A stretch of DNA of 64,000 nt, taken from assembly GCA_013339765.2 (NCBI GenBank), contig CM023457.1, forward strand, positions 49,245,784 to 49,309,783, read 5' to 3'. The notes under the pieces are model-generated. The model did no database searches and was not told where the DNA came from. It was given only the letters and a program-made list of their open reading frames with translations. Every line of letters begins with the position of its first letter. The first letter of the stretch is position 1. The stretch is from Haemaphysalis longicornis. Lineage: Eukaryota > Arthropoda > Arachnida > Ixodida > Ixodidae. The position numbers and the translations under genes are program-made. Shown here in pieces: positions 12,101-20,349 of the stretch.

Positions 12101-13333
12101 GAGGTTTAATGTCAATTTGTAGAGCAGGGATCGGCAAACTTCGGAGGCAGAGGGCCGAGTTATCCTATGAATATATAAGTTTGTAGAACCTTCCAAGTAG
12201 GAATTGTCAGATAGTGCATAATCATTCTGTCCAGGGGCCCATCTACACACACACAACACCTATACTGTATGTTTGCCTTGGAGGCCCTGCAGCATTTTAT
12301 TAAAAGGGCTTATTATCTATTAAGGGTCCTTATTGAATACCCCATATGGCCCATGCATACTTATACGGAGGCTATTGTGTCATGCATTACAGATTTCTTG
12401 GGGGAAGACCCCAAGGAATGCTTATGCATTAGACGTGTGTGCAAAGTAAACTCTTGATGTGCGTCTTGTCTTCTCTTGAATTTTCAGTTTTCTTCGCCTA
12501 TTTTTACACGTAGTGCTGGCATTATGAGCTCAATTTCCTTTAATTGCTTCAGTTCGTCTTTTTATTGGGGGGATGATAGTATAACCTCCATGAAAAGTGA
12601 ATAGAATACTAAATGTGTTGTTCGAGCCCCCGTCAGCGAGCTGAAAATGAGCGCACTGACAACGGAATTACGGCAGCCTTTTTGGAAGCAGTTCATTAGT
12701 TTTACGGAAGTTTTCTCTGGGAGTCAAGGCTAGCTTGTGAACCAATAGTTAAAGGAGCCATGAAGAGAAAATACAACTTCGTTTAATTTGAAAGAACTAG
12801 GATTCAGTATCTCACTCAGCTCCATTACAGCCACAAAAGATTGTTTTTTTAACGAAAAGAAGCACTAAGTCTGTAAAAACTTTCAAATTTTGCGCCACTA
12901 GTGACGTTTTATGAGCAAGAATTGACGTCAATTGGGCCAACACTAAAATATAATTTTTCAGTGCTCTAACTGCACATTAGCATTAACAGTGATGCGGTCA
13001 AATGGAACTAGAGGGCCCCATTACAGACGTCCAGTCATGTGTTCGTCGCGACAGGTCAGTAGGCGGCCGCCAATCGCACAAACAAGGTTCCGTGACGTCA
13101 TAGAAAAGTTGCGGGAAATTGCTAGGTGGTCGCCGACTGCTTCACCACATTTCTTTAAATATCTCCGTTATTGTGTTCGAAGATTGCGATGATATTGGTT
13201 ATCATTGTTATCGGGACTAAGCAGTCTTCCTAATAACCCAACTTGTATTTTGTCTTCATGGCTCCTTTAACTCACTACCACACGCCACACACCACTCTCA
13301 CCATCTTTTGCCATTGCAGGTCTCAAGACGTAA
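1..13333 (+). CDS. TAMM41: TAMM41-like mitochondrial CDP-diacylglycerol synthase, 3' part of gene (six exons)
   Basis: The family (TAMM41/Mmp37/Tam41) makes CDP-diacylglycerol from phosphatidate and CTP at the matrix face of the inner mitochondrial membrane, the first committed step to cardiolipin. Exons seen: 1-105, 3020-3165, 4912-5077, 6931-6993, 10050-10124 and 13320-13333, all with GT-AG borders and compatible phases. Family-like words appear in order: LMLPDSFTEEELYLKIAGLSY, EDKNKVPNIV, LHLLPKSLQ, RDLEDVLQAIAMDP, SSWGQTAKGIVTAG and KKVIKMLKSL. The spacing matches the C-terminal half of the animal protein. The N-terminal nucleotidyltransferase part lies upstream of the window. Two single-base indels of opposite sign disturb exon 3020-3165. 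The last exon adds only SLKT before a stop; reading through the previous donor would instead end at 10222. Family assignment is firm, the exact C-terminus less so. Confidence 0.88.
1423..1440 (+). repeat. G homopolymer
   Basis: 18 consecutive G, with a second 13-base G run at about 1647-1659. Such tracts are common places for length error. Confidence 0.9.
1757..2153 (+). repeat. Diverged tandem duplication
   Basis: Both halves share TCATACATGTAC, CATCTTCGCTTATTGCC and ACTCAAGCAACATTACAC in the same order at a spacing of about 240 bases. Confidence 0.6.
2015..2443. mobile_element. TIR element, GTATAACCCGC family, copy A
   Basis: It begins TTTTCGCGCGTATAACCCGC and ends GGTTATACGCCCGAAAATAC, which are inverted repeats, with a body shared with three other copies in the window. 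Confidence 0.65.
3020..3165 (+). CDS. TAMM41: TAMM41-like, exon with two compensating indels
   Basis: The acceptor TATAG precedes 3020 and the donor GTGGGA follows 3165. From 3043 the frame reads EDKNKVPNIVGAQLNEFRKL and continues to TQTFE. The expected start is GDFRMIVAEDK. As written, the frame meets TGA at 3031-3033. One T appears to be missing near 3024-3025 and one G to be extra near 3039-3040. The exon length (146 nt) still fits the flanking phases because the two changes cancel. Confidence 0.85.
3166..4911 (+). other. TAMM41-like intron with LINE tail
   Basis: No gene seen. A LINE-like 3' tail (4428-4690) lies between two diverged copies of a sequence with GTGCCTGGCC and CTCTAGTTGGCTG, at about 4259-4340 and 4768-4855. 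That looks like a local duplication around the insertion. Confidence 0.6.
4428..4690 (+). mobile_element. LINE-like 3' tail, copy 1
   Basis: Shares CCAGTCCTGTGCTAACTGC, TTCTTGATC and CATGCCCTGCCCA with the copies at 50819-51480 and, in part, at 43031. I read this as the 3' end of a non-LTR element common in arthropods; no protein remains. Confidence 0.55.
4912..5077 (+). CDS. TAMM41: TAMM41-like, middle exon
   Basis: The acceptor CGGCAG ends at 4911 and the donor GTGAGG starts at 5078. The translation begins QEPGPDAKLHHLHLLPKSLQ, continues RVWNKDGRHRDLEDVLQAIA and ends CSLFIEE. It follows exon 3020-3165 in phase 0 and leaves in phase 1. Confidence 0.9.
5078..6930 (+). other. TAMM41-like intron
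   Basis: It holds a T/A-rich low-complexity stretch (5281-5345) and a full SINE (5918-6162). No further exon or RNA gene seen. Confidence 0.7.
5918..6162 (+). mobile_element. tRNA-derived SINE (Ruka-like), full copy
   Basis: It starts with an A-box-like TGGCTCAGTGGCTAAGG and a B box GGTTCGAGTCC, followed by the shared body (TTTTCTGATGGAGGCGAAAA, GATTTCGGCGCACGTTAAAG) and ends TTAAACCCTACAATCAATCA. It lies in a TAMM41 intron. Confidence 0.85.
6931..6993 (+). CDS. TAMM41: TAMM41-like, short exon
   Basis: The acceptor CCACAG ends at 6930 and the donor GTAAGA starts at 6994. The phase-1 translation is AVGSIVWRSSWGQTAKGIVT plus A, matching the conserved SSxxQxxKGIxTAG block of the family. Confidence 0.9.
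7112..8111. mobile_element. pogo/Tigger-like non-autonomous element
   Basis: Ends CAGTGGAACCCCGAT and ATCGGGGTTTCACTG are inverted repeats in the style of pogo-like transposons. The left inner part has tandem GGTACGCCCCCCGATG units. TA follows the right end but not the left. No transposase remains. Confidence 0.6.
8514..8840 (+). mobile_element. tRNA-derived SINE with extra tail fragment
   Basis: Same head and body as the copy at 5918. After its own end (about 8750) comes a second partial body starting AATTAATCCGGAGTCCTCC, suggesting insertion next to an older copy. Confidence 0.85.
10050..10124 (+). CDS. TAMM41: TAMM41-like, penultimate exon
   Basis: The acceptor CTTCAG ends at 10049. The translation is GLWSAIHYGGKKVIKMLKSL followed by TTVQP. 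A GTGAGG donor starts at 10125. If the donor is not used the frame stays open for 32 more codons to the TAA at 10220-10222, with residues that look like translated intron. Confidence 0.85.
10871..11244. mobile_element. TIR element, GTATAACCCGC family, copy B
   Basis: Starts TACCATATTTTCGCGCGTAT and ends ATACGCGTGAAAATACGGTA; the body includes the shared GCCCGCACATTTGATACGG. Confidence 0.7.
11730..11846. repeat. Foldback hairpin
   Basis: AAGAAAGGATAAAATGTGGC pairs with GCCACATTTTATCCTTTCTT, and AAGACAGGGTGAG with CTCACCCTGTCTT nearer the loop; arms about 48 bases, loop about 20. Confidence 0.85.
12126..12190. mobile_element. Possible hAT element terminus
   Basis: CAGGGATCGGCAAACTT is close to the CAGGGGTCGGCAAAC end of some hAT transposons. 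I found no partner terminus. Confidence 0.3.
12753..13266. mobile_element. TTAA-flanked MITE, GCCATGAAGAC family
   Basis: TTAA at 12749 and 13267 flank AGGAGCCATGAAGAGAAAAT and its inverted partner at the right end (ATTTTGTCTTCATGGCTCCT). It has no coding content and ends 49 bases upstream of a TAMM41 exon. Confidence 0.75.
13320..13333 (+). CDS. TAMM41: TAMM41-like, proposed terminal coding exon
   Basis: A pyrimidine-rich tract and TTGCAG precede 13320. Joined in phase to CCA-A at 10124, it reads S-L-K-T then TAA at 13331-13333. Support is splice-signal quality, phase, and a polyadenylation signal downstream at 14000. No homology can be read from four residues. Confidence 0.5.
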
Positions 13334-13999
13334 TGGCTCCTCCCCTCGAGAGACGGACCAGGCCCCAGCCATTTCTTCAGCAGTCTGGCATTACTTTCGT
13401 GCACACACACGCCACCACCTGCCACCACGTCAGCAGTTCATCGTGTTTACTGTTACCGTTGTTTGCCCGCAAGACTGTGATAGTTTTACGTTTGCCACAC
13501 ATTAGTCTCACAATCGGCCCACCCACCGTCGCGACACGCATTCTTTCATTTCATTGCGTCCAGAGTGGACAATTTGCACCGGCTAGTTCAGAAAGACGAA
13601 CCCTATAGTGTGTCATGGAGACATATCGGTTGGTAGTCTCTTAATCCCTGTTACACAGCGCGTTAAGTGTCATTTTAGTTACAGGAATTAGCCACAAATC
13701 CAGTTTTTCCGAGTGAAGTATAAAGTATATGTCACAAGATGTTTTGAGAATGCTTTATATTTCCTCCTGCTCATTTGTTTTAGTGACATTACATTCAGAG
13801 AACTTGTTTGATTGAAATGACATTTAGCTGTCATCGTTTATTAGTCAGGAGCATTCGTGTTTGGCTTTAAAAGCAGCCACGGAGCGCTGTTCTTACTTTG
13901 ACATTTGTGGGTGCGTTTTTTAATACTTTCGATAAGCGAAGGAACAGGAAGATTATTGACTTAATTCACACACACACGCATGCTGATTGAAGTACTCGG

Positions 14000-14005
14000 A
14001 ATAAA
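14000..14005 (+). terminator. Polyadenylation signal, TAMM41-like gene
   Basis: AATAAA followed within 30 bases by a GT-rich stretch (CTTGTTTCGAAGTTGTTTTG). It would end a 3' UTR of about 690 bases after the stop at 13333. The 3' UTR holds no other recognisable feature. Confidence 0.6.
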
Positions 14006-14378
14006 GATGCGCTTGTTTCGAAGTTGTTTTGAGTCTTTACCTCCTTCATTCTTCAATCCTACCTTTGTAGTTTTTAAAACGGTGAGAGGGCCACTCATTC
14101 GAAGGAAAGTTTATTTTCTTGAAGGAAGCTTTGCTGGAAAGAGACAGCCACCAATGTTGAGATCAGCCACAGGCTTTATTGGCAGAAAGTTTGTGATGAA
14201 ACCAAACAGTCTTTTGTTGAAGTATGCAAGTTGGTCATTCGTAGCTAGGTGTTTGCTTGAATGCACTGTCTAAGCGAGTTGAGATTGTGAATCTGTAATC
14301 ATAGCAAGCCTGGCTTAATGTAGAGTGTATAAGTGTTATCTTGAGTAATAGGGGAACATGCACGCAATAACTGGTAAT

Positions 14379-14384
14379 TTTATT
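14379..14384 (-). terminator. Polyadenylation signal, FTP-like membrane protein gene
   Basis: AATAAA on the - strand about 480 bases after the stop, implying a 3' UTR of roughly 500 bases (14865-14360). A second AATAAA lies at 14180-14175. The 3' UTR includes a left-end fragment of the TTAA element family near 14446. Confidence 0.5.
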
Positions 14385-14865
14385 GCTTGCAAATGCTTTT
14401 TCAGTCTTCAAGACCAGTTGGCACCTACATAACGTCGAAAGACCTTGTTTTAAAGCGACCGTGAAGACAAAGTACAAGTTTGGTTCGTTGTGAGGGGGAA
14501 AGTGCGCTGTAAAGTGCACCGCGTCTTGTTAAGGCGAACTCAAAAGGAGTAAATAAGTTGTTTGTTTTATCGAAAAATTCATCTTAAGCAGATGTTTCTT
14601 GGGTTCTGCTTACTAAAATCAAGAGTCTGTTAGTCTTCGTGAATTACCCTTAACCGAGCTTGCGAACAAACGTTGACCTCTAGTTTTTCTTCATTGGCAA
14701 GAGAGGTGTGCAGGCTGTTTTTCAGGGCACTTTTCCCATTCCATTCTTGCTACGCCACAAAGTAGCTGAGATTCAAGAAGATCCTGGATGATTCGTAAAA
14801 CTTAGCGATTTGTGTACATGGGACGCATTCTTTGCAAACGCTCTATTCCCCACTCGCTTAACGGG

Positions 14866-15223
14866 CTACTTGTGCTCCACGACCTTGGCATCCACAGCAC
14901 AGACATCATCTAGGATTGTCGGAGGCTCCAGAACGGCGCACTCGTGTTCCAGCAAGTGATTGACAAAGGCAATGTCGGATATCACGTCGGGGTTCGAGCC
15001 GTGGCTGTGGTCAGCTTGTCCGTCGGCTTGTGATGGCTGAAGCCACCCGGCTCGCGGGGAAATGCGGCTGTGGAAGAGAGCTGCCGTGTCATCAGTTGTG
15101 AATGTGACAGTGTCGTCGGTGTCGTCCTCGTCGTCTGCAGAGACCGGCAGGACCGGTCCGTCCGGTCGCTCCTCTGGGGGCAGTCCGGGGATTTTTCGGC
15201 CGCAGAGGCGAGCGAGGTTTCGC
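14866..15223 (-). CDS. FTP-like membrane protein, exon 5 (cytoplasmic tail and stop)
   Basis: The acceptor TTGCCCAG ends at 15224. The tail begins RRNLARLCGRKIPGLPPEER, contains the acidic run DDEDDTDDTVTFTTDD and ends AVDAKVVEHK before TAG at 14866-14868. No known domain is visible. Confidence 0.65.
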
Positions 15224-18200
15224 CTGGGCAATAGGGTTTACGATAATATTAGGGTTACGGTAGTTATCAGCATATTAATAAATCGATTGATTGATTGATT
15301 GACGGCGTGCAATGAAAGTTTGGAAAGATGGTTAAAGCAGCCATAGAGAGAAAGGTGCTTGGCATCAACGCTTGAAACTTCGCCAAGAGGCATCTTAGCT
15401 CAAATTAAGTGTGGGAGTCAAATTGGATTTTCAGTGCTTAGGGTTATACAGTATGCGGATGACATGTCTGAGTGAATGCTTAGGACTTGATAAGGAGTAG
15501 TGGAAAACAAAAAGAGGCAAAGCAAACTGGAGAGCTGGGAGGATGCGAGGTTTAGAAAGACTTTTGGAGAAATAATGACCAATGTTTGTGCTGCTGATGG
15601 TAAAGTTGGTGATCAAGTCCCAGAGCTGCCTTTATGCTCTTGCTTAACAAACCATCATTTACCCCCTGTGGGAAGAGCACTAGCTTGAAGCTATGCATTG
15701 TATGAATTCAGTTGGCGACTACAGTCGTGCAGAAGCACTGACCCATGGTAATACGGCTTGCTAGAATAATTAGGCTCCAAAGCTTTATTTTGCGGTGATT
15801 GAGTTCATTCAGCTGGCAGGTGGTATAATCACTATTTCTCTTGTTTGTTTACTGGTGTTACTCTTTGTGGTTAATTATTAATATTAACTAGCCATGCAAA
15901 GTTTCCCCAGCTTAAGCCCACTTCTGTGTGTAAGTTTCTTGCAACACTTAAAGTTTAATGACTAAGGAAGAAACGAAAGAAACTTTCAAATCCCGTTTTT
16001 TTTTTTTTTTTTTTTTCCTGCCTTGACTGCCTGTAAGTTGATGTTGTCAAGTAGTATGGGCAATATAAAGAAGCAACTGCCCGAAATTATTTGCTGGAAT
16101 GATTCTGACTGTTTGTTAGATTTATGTGCAATGTAACAAAGGCCACATTATCAGGTAGGGTTTCACACAGGTTATCTGGTTTTGGGGATAGGAAAGAGAC
16201 GTGTTTTACGTTACCTTTTCCAATACAGCAGTGATGAGACTACGCCCAAAATGAACACGACCGTCAGGACATCAACTGGAGAAATTCACACGAACAGCAG
16301 TTAGTAGCTATTTTTTTGTTGTTAAATGCAGTTATAAATAAAAATAAGTTTAACATGAAAACTTGCATAAGATTAGTTCCCAGGTCAAGTGCCAGTCGTT
16401 GCCTGCTTGCGTCTGCTTGGAATGTTCGTGGGGGGAGGTCTAAAGAATCAATTGGAGGCGCACATTATTTCACTTGCTACAAATAAAAAGAAAAGCCTTC
16501 GCAAGCAGATCGCTGTAGTCAGCTGATCTTCAAGCTGTCGTTATCGCAATAAAGCCAAGCAGAAAGAGAGCGTTTTGATCTCACCCGTCTTGTCACTGAT
16601 GTTAAAAATGGACACTTCGCAGAGCTTCGTTACGCTATGTATGTCGACTCCCCGGACCTTGTAGGAAGGCTCGCCGCTGTAGATCCACACATTATCTGCG
16701 GGCCGATCAGAAGCCAAATTGAGTGTGTTGCATCGACGTAGCAGCATCGGCTACGTCGTTTGAGTACGCAATTCAACTGCGCACCTTCTATGTCGTCCTG
16801 TTCAGCTGTTGGGAAACCATTGCTGTTGTTTGCAAGCAGGTAATAAACGACATTTGGTCCTGAAAAAGAGGTAATAGTTACCGTCGGCAGCGAGCGCATT
16901 TTGAATTTCGCGGGCAATGTGACGTCACTCGTCCTGCTTTGACTGCCTCTGAGGTTAATGTCTTTTACTAGCTTATCCTATGTCTGAGGCAAAAAACTCG
17001 TTCAGCGTTGACAGCTGCAATTATAATTTCAACAGCCAATTAGCTATGGACAAGGCCGCTGAGCCATAGAGTTTCTTACAAAAATGAAACTATGCGCTGA
17101 GCAGAAAAGCCTTTTGCTGTAATTTTACGGAGAGGGGGGGGGGGAGAGGGGAAGGTAGTACGCCCCCTCTTACGGATTTTTACGACCCCAAGTGGGGTTA
17201 CTGGGGTCGTTGATAAAGTATTTTTATAATTACGATAATTTTAACCGAGGTGTTAACCATTTTAACTCGTCACATGACGACCCGCTCTTAACAGGGAAAC
17301 GGTGAAGGACGTTGATAAGGCAGTTGCGACACTTCAAAGACACTCACGTGCCTCCCTTTAGGATCTGCAATAAACTAGCTCTCTCACTTGGTTCCGAGAC
17401 GACCCTAGTAAGGCCGCCGTCGACTGGGTGGTCGAGGTAGACCCGCACGGATCCCAGAGTCTCGTTCACCTCTGAAGGCATCGAGAAGCAGCTGTTGTCG
17501 TCAGAGTCCCATATGAGCGGGGCATTGTCGCTGACGAAGTCTTCATGCCAAAGCACCACCAGTCTGTACGGGACTGTGGGACCGAAAAACAGTTTATTTG
17601 TACTTACGTGCAGCGCCCGCTTTACACGAAAAGAATGGACAGAAACGCCGTTACATAGAAGATGCCCACGTCACCGTCTGCAAGCGCCCAAAATGGCAGA
17701 CGCAGCTCCATGGCTTCGCTTGGACGATTCATTTTGACTCGCTACTTTATTGCTTAGCTTCAACAAAAGATAATACGTTTTAGTTTAGCACACGTCCCCT
17801 ACTTCACAGCTGCGCGTACAATAAGTGCAGGCCTCGTGCGGAGCTTTTAACGTCACTGGCGTGCTACTGCCGTGACCGTGTATGGCCAACGCCATCTAGA
17901 AAAGGTGGTGTTGTGGTGTTGGCATGGGCCTGATTGCTTTACTAGAGTGCGAAAGCTCATTTGCAGTACAGAGGCTGTCGAAGCCATGCATTCACAAGGG
18001 AACTCTATTTATCTGCTCTGCTCCGCTTCGAAGATGAGCCGAAATTTGTACAAATATTTTGCCAATGTTTGCTTGACCCCCGAGACATTCCGTAAATGGT
18101 ACACTCCATCACTGCCGGCTCCAGGTTTCTTCTGCGCCTCCCTCCCGCCAATCCCCAGCACCTAATTTGGCACTGTCCGAAATTTATGCGTTACAGAACT

Positions 18201-18745
18201 TTCAACCCTCCTCCTCATACATCGATCCTCGAACACTGGAAACCTCCACGCTGACTCAATTGCGCACTACTCTCGATAGCTCATCCCACAAGCTAGCTGC
18301 AGCACTGTGGAGGCTACATTGTTATCCGCCGTGAAGGGGGTCCTGAAAGGACACTCCCTTCTCGGCAAGTGGCACCGCACGGCCCCGGCGCCTTTTGTCG
18401 CTTCCTTCGCGGCGAGTTAAGTGCCCTGAGGGGGACAACAATGTAGCCTCCACAGTGCTGCAGCCTCGCCCCACGGGGCCTCTTCCGCCTTCGTAACCAG
18501 CTTCAACTGTCCACATCACAGTCTACTCAAAATTTCACCCTCTTGACCTAGCGTATTTCTGATGTAATAAAGGCTCTCTTATTCAGGAACCCAGCCTTTC
18601 CAGTGTACCACTTGCACAAGTTACTGCTAATGAGCAAAGCCAAGCAAAGTTGATCTAGCATGCAAGCTATGGTTAAACACTGCTTACCGCCGAGACAGCG
18701 AACGGCGTACAGGCCTTGGAGCGCCAACAGTGCTTCTAAAAGCAT
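14866..18745 (-). CDS. Small type I membrane protein with FTP-lectin-like ectodomain (five exons)
   Basis: I joined exons 18745-18688, 17573-17388, 16695-16585, 16275-16215 and 15223-14866. All borders are GT-AG and every junction keeps phase, giving 774 nt or 257 residues plus stop. Seen: signal peptide (residues 1-19, MLLEALLALQGLYAVRCLG), ectodomain to ~118, one hydrophobic helix (~119-138), basic WKRR stop-transfer and an acidic tail ending AKVVEHK. The ectodomain has DSDDNSCFSM and VRGVDIHSV-TKLCEVSIF, recalling the start and the LCEVE end of FTP (fucolectin) domains; NET and NIS are N-glycosylation sequons. It is shorter than a full FTP domain, so a middle exon may be absent or missed. 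The function is unknown. The downstream receptor gene on the same strand has the same phase pattern. Ligand binding or adhesion is inference only. Confidence 0.65.
15224..16214 (-). other. FTP-like gene intron 4
   Basis: No coding signal. It contains a short TTAA-family terminus near 15331 and a 21-base T run at 15996-16016. Confidence 0.6.
15996..16016 (+). repeat. T homopolymer
   Basis: 21 consecutive T in an intron. Confidence 0.9.
16215..16275 (-). CDS. FTP-like membrane protein, exon 4 (transmembrane)
   Basis: The acceptor TCTCCAG ends at 16276 and donor GTAACG starts at 16214. It encodes VDVLTVVFILGVVSSLLYWK, a single hydrophobic segment followed by basic residues. It enters in phase 1 and leaves in phase 2, as does the transmembrane exon of the larger receptor gene. 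Confidence 0.65.
16585..16695 (-). CDS. FTP-like membrane protein, exon 3
   Basis: The acceptor CCCGCAG ends at 16696 and donor GTGAGA starts at 16584. It reads NNVWIYSGEPSYKVRGVDIH, then SVTKLCEVSIFNISDKT. LCEVSIF matches the closing strand of FTP domains. Phase is 1-1. Confidence 0.65.
16696..17387 (-). other. FTP-like gene intron 2; possible missed exon
   Basis: I looked for a phase 1-1 exon that would supply the middle of an FTP domain and found none with fitting length. A G-run lies at 17133-17145. The strong acceptor at 16862 leads only into a frame with early stops. Confidence 0.5.
17388..17573 (-). CDS. FTP-like membrane protein, exon 2
   Basis: The acceptor CCACAG ends at 17574 and donor GTGAGA starts at 17387. 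It reads PYRLVVLWHEDFVSDNAPLI, then WDSDDNSCFSMPSEVNETLG, then SVRVYLDHPVDGG. Phase is 1-1. An alternative acceptor at TACAG eight bases further in cannot be excluded. Confidence 0.65.
18080..18297 (+). pseudogene. LINE ORF2 C-terminal remnant
   Basis: In broken frames it reads HLIWHCPKFMRYRTFNPPP, SILEHWKPP and LDSSSHKLAAALWRL. The HLIWxCP pattern is typical of the region after the reverse transcriptase in tick non-LTR elements. Confidence 0.5.
18298..18462. mobile_element. Short TIR element
   Basis: TGCAGCACTGTGGAGGCTAC and GTAGCCTCCACAGTGCTGCA are perfect inverted repeats (26 bases each) around a 113-base GC-rich core. Confidence 0.75.
18688..18745 (-). CDS. FTP-like membrane protein, exon 1 (signal peptide)
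   Basis: The ATG at 18745-18743 follows GTCGAG. The exon encodes MLLEALLALQGLYAVRCLG and one base of the next codon, then donor GTAAGC. An in-frame upstream TTG exists, but the ATG fits a signal peptide best. Confidence 0.6.
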
Positions 18746-19200
18746 CTCGACCAAATGAACTCTCGACAAAAGGCGCTCTATGGTGCAGACTTATTACGGT
18801 ATCAAGCGGTTCATTTCCTCGATGGCCAGACTTCCTGCCTCCCCTTATGAAGGTCAGATAAGGCGGCAGTCGAAGCCACCGCGCAGACGGAAGGAAGTGA
18901 AGACAGAGCCAGAGTGGTACGGGGTGGACGATGTTTATTCAGGACCTCTTGAAGGGATTCCCAGGTGGGTGGGTGGGCTAGCCGGTTGCTGAAAATGAAA
19001 CGCTCAAAGAGAATTAGCGGCACAGCAATGCATGCACTTGCCAGAGAAACTACGCTAGGCTAATAATGCCCTTTCAACTTGGTTAGCTAGGCTGGAAACT
19101 ACAAAAGCTGGGCATGTGACATGGAAGATTTATGCCCAACTAGTGGTGCACATTCGTTTGTACAAAAAAAAAAAAAGGTACACTACCTTATTTCCCAAAA
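18746..19200 (-). promoter_or_regulatory. Spacer upstream of the FTP-like gene
   Basis: This 450-base interval between the SAFB polyadenylation signal and the signal-peptide exon must hold the promoter or 5' UTR. I see no TATA box or other firm element. Confidence 0.3.
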
Positions 19201-19209
19201 GAAGTCGCA

Positions 19210-19215
19210 TTTATT
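19210..19215 (-). terminator. Polyadenylation signal, SAFB-like gene
   Basis: AATAAA on the - strand about 1.13 kb after the stop at 20350. The interval 19216-20349 is AT-rich, shows no credible coding frame, and is read as 3' UTR. Confidence 0.5.
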
Positions 19216-20349
19216 CAAGTAGCACAACTCTGAGACGGGCAATGGCACAACAGCGACAACCCAACAAAAGGCAACAGCACACACTGAAATCCAGCAAAAG
19301 CATTTTGATCAAGTTAAATAATCGTAGCGCAACTTCATGGCGGCAGGGGACAGTTTAAAGTTGATCGAAATGCCTTTGCTGCTTTGGTACACAACACAAT
19401 GACAAATGAGGCAATGGCAATGCAAACAAAAGTAACAATGCTACCGTTACCGGTTGCTGAAAGAAGAGGGATGGGGGAAAAAAATCTAGGGTACACGACT
19501 GCAGACTTTCCGAAAAATCCATTTGTTTTTACGAAAGTGCGCGACGATGCCGATGCAGGAAAAAACAGCCAACGCCGACAGTGACGAAATATGCAGCATC
19601 CAGGTGGTCATGCTTTTGAATTATTTACATGTTTGCGTACAGAATGATTTTGAACTTGCATCTCTCTCTCTCTTGAGAAAGGGGTCGTTTTAAATTGAGG
19701 GGGACATCACTTTTTTTCGCAGTCTTCCGCACTCTCTCCGGTATACAATTGTTGCAAACATTTTTGTTGAACATTGCAGAAATCATTGGTTTTGCTGAAC
19801 ACACAATCGCTGAGACCGTTTCGAAGGAATCGTTTTCACCGAAGGTCCCATTGCAGTCATACACACAAGCTTTTGCCTTCGATTCCATGCATATGCAATA
19901 CATTTTGCTGGTTAAAAACAATACTTCAGCTGCCTTGTAATGTTTGGAATGACATGAGGAGGCCCGTGATCCATTTTTTCAGCCTAAGGCATCTTCATTT
20001 TGCAATCGCACATTGCCTCATTGAAGGAAAGAAACAATCTCTGCAGCAGGTGCAGTACACAGCGCCCTTTTTTTTCTCGGTTCTTGGTTACGACATGATT
20101 TCAGGCGACAAGACCTAGATGACAAGAAATGGAAGGCCGGCGGCAGCCTACATCATTTTCCGTCGGGCTTTCAATTTCGTCGATGCTCACATAAGAGGAA
20201 CCACCGCCACTGCCCAAACAATAACAACAAAAGAGGTAACGGGTGGTGGGTTCACATTTTCAACAACAGGCATGCTTGCTTCTGCCCGAGGTAACCGCGA
20301 TGCCGGGGCTGACGTAAACCTCTTTCGTGCAACACAGAAGTGCGTGTCT
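19216..20349 (-). other. Presumed 3' UTR of the SAFB-like gene
   Basis: Non-coding appearance on both strands, with CT-rich and T-rich patches but no recognised repeat. Confidence 0.5.

Larger units (their letters stand above)
10125..13319 (+). other. TAMM41-like last intron, mobile-element rich
   Basis: It holds a TIR element (10871-11244), a foldback (11730-11846), a hAT-like terminus near 12126 and a TTAA-flanked element (12753-13266) that stops 49 bases before the terminal exon. Confidence 0.65.
17574..18687 (-). other. FTP-like gene intron 1 with LINE remnant and TIR pair
   Basis: It holds a + strand LINE remnant (about 18080-18297) and an inverted-repeat element (18298-18462). No exon seen. 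Confidence 0.6.

Noticed and set aside
16748..16862. Longer version of FTP-like exon 3 using the strong acceptor at 16862
   Set aside because: Its frame differs by one base from the LCEVSIF frame and reaches a stop before the donor.
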